A stretch of 64,000 nucleotides of DNA from Brevibacillus laterosporus LMG 15441 (GTDB lineage: Bacteria > Bacillota > Bacilli > Brevibacillales > Brevibacillaceae). The notes under the pieces were generated by a model. That model was not told where the DNA came from and did not search any database. It saw nothing but the letters and a program-made list of their open reading frames with translations. A program made the position numbers and the translations under genes. Positions 56,468 to 64,000 of the stretch are shown piece after piece (positions within the stretch are counted from its first letter, which is position 1; each line of letters starts with the position of its first letter). Location of the stretch: NCBI RefSeq assembly GCF_000219535.2, contig NZ_CP007806.1, positions 1,832,501-1,896,500 of the forward strand. Direction: 5' to 3'.

Positions 56468-57155
56468 ATGAGAGAACGATTGTCAGTAGAGGATGTTAAA
56501 TTGAATGTGGATATTTTAGATGTCATTCAAGAGTATGTAATTTTACGAAAAAGTGGGCGGAATTATGTAGGTTTATGTCCATTTCATTCAGAGAAAACAG
56601 GTTCATTCAATGTTAATCAACAGGAACAATTTTTTAAATGTTTTGGTTGTGGGGCAGGTGGCGATGTTTTTACGTTCCTGATGAAAATAACATCAGAGCC
56701 ATTTGCAGTAGTTTTAAAGATGTTACATGAGCGCCAAGAGAATCAAAAGAGTGGAATTCAAAGAGTAAGAGAAGGGTCAATTAAAAAGGATACAAAAAAA
56801 TTACCTGACAAAGAGCTTCATCAGATATCAACTTCCTTGGCTCAAACCCTAGTAGTATTAGATAAACACAAAACTCATTTAATGTCCCCGAGCAGAGGTT
56901 TGTCTGAAAAAGAAATTGAAATTCGTGGCTATCGATCGTTTCCTGATAAACCATGGCAGCCTTTTTCTAAAATGAAGAATAGGAACTATGAAGGGTTTCC
57001 AAGTGCTTAACTAGTTACAGTAGACAGGGGGAAACTACATGAATATTGGAGTTTAACTAAATTCCAGGAGGAGGTATCCTCATCCCATTTTACAATGAAT
57101 ATGGATATATTGTTGTTGGCTACAGCATTGTAAAATATGGATCTAAAGGGAGATA
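56468..57155 (+). pseudogene. CHC2 zinc-finger primase of a mobile element, decayed
   Basis: Start ATG 56468. Residues ~12-95 are a DnaG-type CHC2 zinc-binding domain (GLCPFHSEKTGSF and FFKCFGCGAGGDVFTFL; ligands Cys, His, Cys, Cys). After a linker comes GLSEKEIEIRGYRSFPDKPW, typical of mobile-element primases with a DUF3854-like/TOPRIM part, but the frame stops at 57010. The lost continuation is visible in other frames: VDRGKLHEYWSLTK around 57020-57065, then GILIPFYNEYGYIVVGYSIV at about 57070-57130. So at least two frameshifts and a large deletion destroyed the catalytic part. Confidence 0.8.
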
Positions 57156-57283
57156 GAAAAGGAATTTTATTACCTTGTTCATACTGGAATAAATTAACTA
57201 CAAGAATACCCTTGTAAGTATTTAGCTTTCATTATAAGATAGCTATGTTTTGCCAATTTGGAAATGGGGGGTAACTATCTCGT

Positions 57284-59353
57284 ATGTACAACACGATTAG
57301 AAAGTGGACAGCAATGATATGGATTATCACGCTGTGTATCAGTATCTTGCCAGGAGGTGAAGTCATTGCTTTAGAGCAAACAGATCAAGCAATACCGTCA
57401 GAGCCAACGACAAGCCAGACGTTGGAACAGAGGGAAACAGAGGGGATTTTACAAACTTCGAAGGAAAAGACGCCCAGCTCTGATTCTTCCTCTCTAGCTA
57501 CGCCAGAAACGCCAGCGCCCTCAGAAAACACGGATTTAACCGTTGAACAAAAATCTGAGAAAGAATCTGGGGTAGAACCAGATCAAGAAAAACAATCAAA
57601 CCAGGAAAACCAGGAAAAACAACAGACCCAAGAGCCTCAAACAAACTCCGAACTCATTTCTATACCGGGAGATGAATCTTCCGTTTCCTCTCAGCTTACT
57701 CAAGAAAATGAGGTAACGCTTGAAAAAGAGACCGTGGAAAAAATTCTGCAAGAACAAGAGACAAAACAAGCCGTTACCATTTCTCTTACGTCTGAACGAA
57801 CATTACCACAAGAAGAGCTTGATCCAAGTAAACTTATCGAAATAGAGAAATCGATGTATGAAGCTGCTGCGCCAGAGATTACTTATAACGACAACCAATA
57901 TAGGGGTCAGCTGGTTAAAGGAAAATACTTCGCTACTATACTAGATAAAGCAGAGCAAAAAGATCAAAAAACAGTGATTCTCAGCATTGAATACAGTGGG
58001 AACATTGAGCGTTCCCCGCTTACCCTTGAGCATTTTGAACTAGGAGACGAGCAGCCTACAAATCAACCTAAGGTCTCGCTTCGCAAGAAAAGATCGATTT
58101 TAGAAGAGGAAGAGCCGCCAACAAGACCCGGTCTTTTGAAAGCATTTGAAACGGATGATCAAAAAATGGTCATCAACTGGACTGGTTCGAAAAGCAATGT
58201 TGCTTTAGCAGGCTATGAAATCTATCGAAATGGAAAGCGTATTGCTATGACAAAAACGACTACGTTTACGGATAGTGATCAAGACCCCTTGGTTTACAGC
58301 TATGTGGTTCGAGCGATCGATATAGCAGGTAGACGTTCCGAGCCAAGTAATGTCGCGGTTCCCATTCCCTATAAAAAATCGGTCCAAATCTATAAGAAAG
58401 AACGGTTTTATGATGATACATCCTGTGCAATTAGAGAGGAATCTGCTTTCAGAGAGGCACCTAGCCGAATTACCTATCAGGATAAAGATAACTACAGTGG
58501 ATATGTAAAGAAGGATAGTTATATTCTCATCGGTTGTGGCGGAAAAAATGAGGATAAGTATGCTGATATCGATGTGATTTACAAGGGTGAGGTTTATCGA
58601 AGCTTACATGAACTTTCCACGAAGCCGGTTAATCTCGTAGCATCATCTGTTAGCGAAAACGAAGTTACGTTAACATGGGACCCTGTCGTAAAACCAAACG
58701 ATCCGATTCTATCGTATACCGTGATCCGAAATGGGGAGAATCCCAAAAATGTAAGCCAGAATAAGTATATTGATAAGAATGTACAGCCTGGCATGCAATA
58801 TCATTATCAGGTTGTTGTCATTTTTGAATCCTTAACCGTCTCGCTACTCAGCGATGAGTTAAAAGTCCAGATACCTGGTACCGTTACGAATCCGCAACTA
58901 ATCCTATCTACGAATGTACTTCAGGAGTCAAGTCAAAACGATGGCAGCATAGCTATGCCTTTAAGCGTTTATCTCAAGCAGGGAGTTTTTGCAAAAGATC
59001 TCTCGAGCGGAATCACGATTGAAAATTTGCCAGAAGGTTTAATCGTATCGACAAAGCGTGATTCAGACAATCAGATAACCATTCAATTGAATGGCAAAGC
59101 CAAGATCCATGATAAGCCAGTGGACAACCTGATGGTGAAAATAGAGAAGAATTGTATTGTTGGTGCAACTGCTGAAGTAAAAAGCGATGCCTTCTCGATT
59201 GCTTTTCGTGAGAACAATATCGCAGCCTTGTATGAGTACGAATACAATGAACAGAATCAATTAATCGCTATTAAAAAAGACGGAACAGTTATCCTTCGTT
59301 ATTTATACGATGAAAATGGAAATCTACTTACGAAAAAAACCGTACAGGAGTAA
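57284..59353 (+). CDS. Secreted FnIII protein with C-terminal YD repeat
   Basis: 689 residues; ATG 57284 after AATGGGGGG. Signal peptide ~1-30 (MIWIITLCISILPGGEV), a long Gln/Glu/Ser/Thr/Pro linker to ~160, two fibronectin type III domains (~276-362, with INWTGSKSNVALAGYEIYRN; ~446-530, with LTWDPVVKPNDPILSYTVIR), and a final RHS-type unit (YEYNEQNQLIAIKKDGTVIL, LRYLYDENGNLL). It precedes the giant RHS gene by 23 bp, likely in one operon and acting with it at the cell surface. Confidence 0.8.
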   Translation: MYNTIRKWTAMIWIITLCISILPGGEVIALEQTDQAIPSEPTTSQTLEQRETEGILQTSKEKTPSSDSSSLATPETPAPSENTDLTVEQKSEKESGVEPDQEKQSNQENQEKQQTQEPQTNSELISIPGDESSVSSQLTQENEVTLEKETVEKILQEQETKQAVTISLTSERTLPQEELDPSKLIEIEKSMYEAAAPEITYNDNQYRGQLVKGKYFATILDKAEQKDQKTVILSIEYSGNIERSPLTLEHFELGDEQPTNQPKVSLRKKRSILEEEEPPTRPGLLKAFETDDQKMVINWTGSKSNVALAGYEIYRNGKRIAMTKTTTFTDSDQDPLVYSYVVRAIDIAGRRSEPSNVAVPIPYKKSVQIYKKERFYDDTSCAIREESAFREAPSRITYQDKDNYSGYVKKDSYILIGCGGKNEDKYADIDVIYKGEVYRSLHELSTKPVNLVASSVSENEVTLTWDPVVKPNDPILSYTVIRNGENPKNVSQNKYIDKNVQPGMQYHYQVVVIFESLTVSLLSDELKVQIPGTVTNPQLILSTNVLQESSQNDGSIAMPLSVYLKQGVFAKDLSSGITIENLPEGLIVSTKRDSDNQITIQLNGKAKIHDKPVDNLMVKIEKNCIVGATAEVKSDAFSIAFRENNIAALYEYEYNEQNQLIAIKKDGTVILRYLYDENGNLLTKKTVQE

Positions 59354-59376
59354 AGGAAAAGGTTTGGGAGGAATTT

Positions 59377-62300
59377 ATGTATAGAAAATGGGTTTCCTCT
59401 TTCTTATGTGTAGCCATTCTTTGGACAGGGTTGTTTACAAACGTAAATGTTGTGGGAGCAACGGAGGCGCCAGAGAGAAACGAGGAAATAAGAAAGACAA
59501 ATGAAAAGGATACGAAAGATTGGATCATAGAGGAACAGGAAAAAGTAGAACAGCAGGAAAAAGAACCAACATCTACGAAAGGGGACGTAACTAAAGAACA
59601 AATAGCCCAAATGAAGTGGGAACAGCTTCCGCTTGCGTCTGTTCAACAGCTTTTTGATCAGGGGGATCGCACACTTTTACAAATCGTTGCCTATTATTAT
59701 ACCGATGTGCATCAGCTTTTGACAGAAGAAGAGATCAATCAGTTGTACACGTGGAATGACGAACAGGTCATGGGCCAGCTTGCCAACTTATCAGCTGAAA
59801 AAGTGAAGCTGTTAGAGCAATACGCCCCTAGTGTCATTCAGGCTTTACAGGATTGGAGAGACAAGGACAAACCAAAAGCAAGAGTAAAGCGCATGGCATC
59901 GGCTCTTGCGCCAAGTCCAAGCATGCACTTTACAGAAAAGGAACAGTCTATTCGTCATTTTACCAATCATGTGGAAAATCCCGTAGATGATATCTATCTA
60001 ACCTCGAACATGCTGGAAACAGATTTGACCCTTGAAGGAAAGCATGGAATGGATTTGGTTATCCAGCGCCGATATAACTCGCTATCTAGTAAAATTACGG
60101 CCCCTGGTTTCGAGTATAGTGAAACGGCGAAAGAGAATAGAACCTCGATCGTAAGAGAAGAATCCGGTACCTTGCCCCATACGGTAGGAACAGGCTGGAG
60201 CTTTAATCTTCCAACCTTTGATGAGATAACAAAGGAATTAGGGATTAACGTGCATGATTATAGTAATCAGCAATTTTATGAGGCAAAAAATACAAAACAC
60301 CCTGTTTCTCAGTTTATCATGTCCGGTGATGACTGGAGTACGATTGATAGTAGTAAAAAGCTTCCCTACCAGAATATTAAATTGCCTTCTCTTATGACGA
60401 ACAGAGAGTTAGGTTTTGCAAAAGATGGTTATTCCTATTCCATTGAATATAGGGAAAAAGGTAGTACGTATATTGTTGAAAAGCAAAATATCTATGGAGA
60501 TAAAATTACGTACAAGATTCCCGATTATAAAAGTACGATCGAAATTATTGATACCGTTGGAAGAAGAGTGGAGATTGGGTATGGGAAGGAAGGGATGATC
60601 GATTCCCTTAAGGTGTATAACCAAAAAAATAACCTGATCAAAGAGCTTAGATACCATTATGGAGATCCGAACAATACACAGCGGCTGGAGAGTGTAGAAG
60701 AAGTAAAGGATGGAAAATCTACTACAATTGCTAGATACAGCTATAAAACAGCAACTGCGGAATATAACTACATCAAGTCATACGAATTACCAAAAGAAAA
60801 TAACGAGGCTGTGAAGCCAGATCAGCTTGAATCGGAAGCCTATCTAGCAAAAGACAAACAAAAACGGCAGTTTATTGAATACTTACTACTACAAAAGGTA
60901 GAGTATCCTACACAGGGATTAACAGTAGATTATACCTACAGCACCTATAATCCTGAGCCTACCAATCCGTTTGAACGCGGAGTCATTAGGCTTTATCAGG
61001 ATAACCAAGCGATATCCTACTATACGTATCATCCGGTCACCTCGGTTCGATTTAGCTATGATCAAACCTCATCCTTGTTCGGAAATACCGAACGAAAAAG
61101 CTTTATCTATTACTACAAATTCACCAACCAAGGAAAGCCTACAAAAGAGATTTGGAAGACACCTAAGTCTGGCATTACGCGTTTGAGTAACCATCCGCTT
61201 CGTCAGGGAGACATTGTGACCATTGAAGAAACTAATAGTTTTTCCTCGCAATCGACGGAAAGAACCTATCGGGTTAATGAAAACGAACATTTTAATCTGA
61301 TTCTTGAGAAGCAGATAAGTCCTAAAGAGCAATCCGAGCAAATAGCAGCGGAAGGGAAAAACTATCGATATAATCCGGTGAGTTATACAAGCTATGCCTA
61401 TGAAGGGATTAAAACAAAGCCAGCGTATGTCTATCATTTTGTAGATAACCTGCCAGAGGGAGAGGCTAAGCAGTATTTATTGGCACCTCAGATCGATAAG
61501 CGTGATAAGATAGAAAACCTCTCCTCCTTAGCAAATGAGGCGATCTATAAGTATGACCAAAATGGAGATGTCACAGAGCAAAAGGACCCGAATGGTTTAA
61601 CAACCCATTACAGCTACATAGAAGTAGGGACATTGGGACTGCCTGTTCTCGTGGAACAAGTTGCTGGAGATGGACATGCCAAGAAGCAAGAGTATGTTTA
61701 CAATCGGGACAATCTACTGGAAACAGAGACCATTACAGCCAAATATCCAGGGCAGGAATATGAGGATAAGCTGCTTCGTACGTACAAGTATGGGGACAAA
61801 AAGCTACCTATTTCCTTAACAGAGGTTCAATTTGGGGCAAGTGATGAATTCTCGCATTTCTCGAAGTCCTTTACCTATGACCAGAATGATCTGCATGTCT
61901 CTACGGAACAAATTACGGCCTATAACGGAGAAAACTCCCTAGAAACGTATGCATTTACCTATAGGTATGACGATTTAGATTTCTTAGTAACTAAACAATT
62001 TCCTGATGAGAGCATAGTAGGGTATTTCTACGATGAGCTTGGCAGGATTCAAAAGGAAATGTTTATTTCCACAGATGGTGATAATCGGGAGACAAAATAT
62101 TCGTATACAAACAGGGATCGTACAGTGATGAAATCGTTGCCTAACAAAACAGGTCTGATTACTTCATATACACCTGCTGGGGAAGTCGTGTTCTCCGTAG
62201 AGGTAGATAGTCAGGGTAATCGACGTACTCTCGTAGAAAATAGCTATGCAGAGGATGGAAAACGATTAGTAGCAACATATCCGTATGGGAAAAAGGAAAA

Positions 62301-64000
62301 AGGAACCACATACAGCTATCACAGTGATGGAACCCTAAAGACTGTCACAGACGCGCTGAAACGCACGACCACCATGCAATACGCTAATCAGGTCGAGGAT
62401 AGCAGTTTGATAATTCCGGTAGAAAAAACGATTGCTCCCAATGGATTAGAAACCACACAGCTTTATGATCGCTATGGACAAATGATTACCAGTATGGTTC
62501 AAACGGCAGACGGTACGTTATCAACGGAAACTCAAATGCAGTATGACCGCTTTGGCAATCCAACGCATAAGCAGATCACAAACGAACAGGGAGAAAAACG
62601 CAGCTGGGACTACAAATATGATCTGCGAGGAGAACCCATCTATGTAAAAGACCCGGAAAAGAACGTATATAAATTCCAATACAATGCAAATGGGAACCTG
62701 ATGAGTACCTTTGAGAATGACAAGGAGACGGCCCGTTACGTATTCAATGGTCTCTCATGGAAGCTTCGAGAGATTGACCCAGCAACAGAAAAGATCAAAG
62801 AGAATTACGAATATGATCAGAGTGGAAATCTAACCAGCTTTACGGATCAGAAGGGAAATATTCGTAAATATACCTATACACCATTCTATGAGCTGGATAC
62901 GATGCAGGTGTTGTCGGGTAAAAAAGTAGTAGAGACGGAGAAGAATACCTACGATCCAACGACACGCCAGCTAGTCACCCAGCAAAACAATGATACAAAG
63001 GTTTCCTATACGTATGACAGCTTTTTACGCCCGACTTCCATGACTACATTTGGACGTACGTACGAACAAAGATACGAGGATGAAGATGATATCCCTGATT
63101 CGATTGTGTATCCAGATGGAACTATCACAGCTTACAACTATGACGAGCTAGGACGCATCTTATCCGTCAAACATCCAGGAATGGATAAAATCACCTATGA
63201 GTACGATACATCTACGACAGGGGATACCGTACATGTCCAGTATCCAAACGGCACCAAAGTCGAGAAAGGCTTCGACTCATTTGGCCAGACAACAGATGTG
63301 CAGCATTTCCAAGCCAACAACAAAGCATGGACAGAGCAAAACCAATACAATGGTTTTGGAAATCTAGTGGAAACAACGGTAAACCAATCCGCTTCCACGT
63401 TCGGCTACGATAAACTGGATCGGATTCGTAAGGAAACAACACCGACAAGAAAACAAACGTATACGTACGACGAACGGGGCAATCGCCAAAGTATTTTGAC
63501 GGCAAAATCTCCAACGATTGCAGACAGCTCGTACACCTACGATGCCCTCAATCGTCTCAAAACCTATGCAAAAAATGGAAAAGAAAGCACCTACACATAC
63601 TATCCGGGTGAGCTTAGAGCAAGTAAAAAAATAAACGGAAAAACAACTCACTATGTCTATCTAAACGGCAACGTGATTGAGGAGTTAGATGAAAAGAACA
63701 ACCTCCAAGCCCGTAACATCTGGGGAAATGAACTACTTTACCACGATGATGTAAAAGGTGACAAACAAGGCTATTACTATACAAATGCCCACGGTGACAT
63801 TGTAGAAATAAAGGATAAAGACGGGCAAACCCTGAATAAGTATGAGTACGACCTATGGGGAAATGTGGAAAGCAAGCAGGAAACGATGTCCAATCCGTTC
63901 TTGTATGCGGGAGAGCTATATGATGAAGAATCTGGCTTGATTTATTTGCGCGCCAGGTATTATGATCCAAATGATGGAAGATTTATAACAGAGGATACGT
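59377..64000 (+). CDS. Giant secreted RHS/YD-repeat protein (WapA-like toxin), cut by window end
   Basis: ATG 59377 after GGGAGG, open for 1541 codons to the edge. Signal peptide ~1-30 (KWVSSFLCVAILWTGLF). A typical entry motif for RHS shells lies near residue 225 (GMDLVIQRRYNS). Dozens of YD repeats follow (e.g. YEYDQSGNLTSFTDQKGN, YDERGNRQSI). The last visible residues are the RHS-core signature LIYLRARYYDPNDGRFITED, after which members switch to a variable toxin domain. Hence the shell is complete here and the toxin tip and immunity gene lie right outside. Confidence 0.9.
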   Translation, partial: MYRKWVSSFLCVAILWTGLFTNVNVVGATEAPERNEEIRKTNEKDTKDWIIEEQEKVEQQEKEPTSTKGDVTKEQIAQMKWEQLPLASVQQLFDQGDRTLLQIVAYYYTDVHQLLTEEEINQLYTWNDEQVMGQLANLSAEKVKLLEQYAPSVIQALQDWRDKDKPKARVKRMASALAPSPSMHFTEKEQSIRHFTNHVENPVDDIYLTSNMLETDLTLEGKHGMDLVIQRRYNSLSSKITAPGFEYSETAKENRTSIVREESGTLPHTVGTGWSFNLPTFDEITKELGINVHDYSNQQFYEAKNTKHPVSQFIMSGDDWSTIDSSKKLPYQNIKLPSLMTNRELGFAKDGYSYSIEYREKGSTYIVEKQNIYGDKITYKIPDYKSTIEIIDTVGRRVEIGYGKEGMIDSLKVYNQKNNLIKELRYHYGDPNNTQRLESVEEVKDGKSTTIARYSYKTATAEYNYIKSYELPKENNEAVKPDQLESEAYLAKDKQKRQFIEYLLLQKVEYPTQGLTVDYTYSTYNPEPTNPFERGVIRLYQDNQAISYYTYHPVTSVRFSYDQTSSLFGNTERKSFIYYYKFTNQGKPTKEIWKTPKSGITRLSNHPLRQGDIVTIEETNSFSSQSTERTYRVNENEHFNLILEKQISPKEQSEQIAAEGKNYRYNPVSYTSYAYEGIKTKPAYVYHFVDNLPEGEAKQYLLAPQIDKRDKIENLSSLANEAIYKYDQNGDVTEQKDPNGLTTHYSYIEVGTLGLPVLVEQVAGDGHAKKQEYVYNRDNLLETETITAKYPGQEYEDKLLRTYKYGDKKLPISLTEVQFGASDEFSHFSKSFTYDQNDLHVSTEQITAYNGENSLETYAFTYRYDDLDFLVTKQFPDESIVGYFYDELGRIQKEMFISTDGDNRETKYSYTNRDRTVMKSLPNKTGLITSYTPAGEVVFSVEVDSQGNRRTLVENSYAEDGKRLVATYPYGKKEKGTTYSYHSDGTLKTVTDALKRTTTMQYANQVEDSSLIIPVEKTIAPNGLETTQLYDRYGQMITSMVQTADGTLSTETQMQYDRFGNPTHKQITNEQGEKRSWDYKYDLRGEPIYVKDPEKNVYKFQYNANGNLMSTFENDKETARYVFNGLSWKLREIDPATEKIKENYEYDQSGNLTSFTDQKGNIRKYTYTPFYELDTMQVLSGKKVVETEKNTYDPTTRQLVTQQNNDTKVSYTYDSFLRPTSMTTFGRTYEQRYEDEDDIPDSIVYPDGTITAYNYDELGRILSVKHPGMDKITYEYDTSTTGDTVHVQYPNGTKVEKGFDSFGQTTDVQHFQANNKAWTEQNQYNGFGNLVETTVNQSASTFGYDKLDRIRKETTPTRKQTYTYDERGNRQSILTAKSPTIADSSYTYDALNRLKTYAKNGKESTYTYYPGELRASKKINGKTTHYVYLNGNVIEELDEKNNLQARNIWGNELLYHDDVKGDKQGYYYTNAHGDIVEIKDKDGQTLNKYEYDLWGNVESKQETMSNPFLYAGELYDEESGLIYLRARYYDPNDGRFITEDT

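Noticed and set aside
61069-61437. 122-codon minus-strand frame inside the RHS gene, and similar frames at 63195-63970
   Set aside because: Repetitive YD-repeat DNA gives long antisense frames; no ribosome sites or recognisable products.
1-64000. CRISPR arrays, rRNA and tRNA genes
   Set aside because: I saw no regularly spaced repeats and no tRNA or rRNA-like segments on scanning; a tRNA-finder run would be decisive.

Overview
The window reads as a chromosomal segment of a low-GC, endospore-forming Bacillota, most likely a Brevibacillus (B. laterosporus group). That is an inference from the sporulation cluster and protein likeness; no 16S gene is present. The left half is ordinary core and metabolic sequence. 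The right half, from about 24.7 kb, is visibly AT-richer accessory sequence crowded with broken genes, secreted proteins, toxins, signalling peptides and mobile-element parts.

0-24.7 kb: the 3' end of punA; a divergently placed IclR regulator; a PotABCD-like ABC importer followed by an M20 carboxypeptidase; an Lrp/AsnC regulator with a promoter full of TTCGT motifs; an oppBCDF oligopeptide permease without its binding protein; a dCache-like chemoreceptor; then dacF, spoIIAA-spoIIAB-sigF, the complete spoVA operon (AA, AB, AC, AD, AEb, AEa, AF), lysA and ppiB. In Bacillus subtilis punA lies directly before dacF, so the IclR-to-chemoreceptor block separates them here.

24.7-31.6 kb: an accessory block bounded on the left by intact ppiB and on the right by a frameshifted copy of its last ~248 bp. 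Inside are an RRNPP-type quorum-sensing pair (XRE-TPR regulator plus a 45-aa secreted precursor ending in ADPGY), a Spo0E-type phosphatase, small secreted proteins, and a large gene with one in-frame TGA. The Opp permease upstream is the kind of importer such peptides need.

31.6-38.4 kb: a hairpin-rich non-coding stretch, a serine hydrolase with five tandem repeats broken by two compensating frameshifts, a replication-initiator-like winged-helix gene with upstream repeats, a membrane-anchored gene broken by a 262-bp inversion, two tiny ORFs with repeated EP[E/D]W motifs, and a decayed IS3-type orfA.

38.4-46.7 kb: a 1310-aa secreted polymorphic toxin on the minus strand, translationally coupled (TAATG) to a putative immunity gene, then secreted and lipoprotein genes including one with alpha/alpha-toroid (prenyltransferase-like) repeats.

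47-57.2 kb: mobile-element genes (S1-like protein, replication-relaxation protein, XRE, a ParA-like protein with a degenerate P-loop), two structured non-coding regions, and a retron: XRE regulator overlapping a reverse transcriptase with YVDD and VTG motifs. It is preceded by a 13-bp perfect inverted repeat, in the position of a retron a1/a2 stem, that encloses a 60-codon ORF with its own ribosome site. This is the best candidate for an undescribed system. A decayed CHC2 primase gene closes the segment.

57.3-64 kb: two secreted genes, an FnIII protein ending in a YD repeat and a giant RHS/YD-repeat protein that leaves the window just after the RHS core motif, so its variable toxin tip lies immediately outside.
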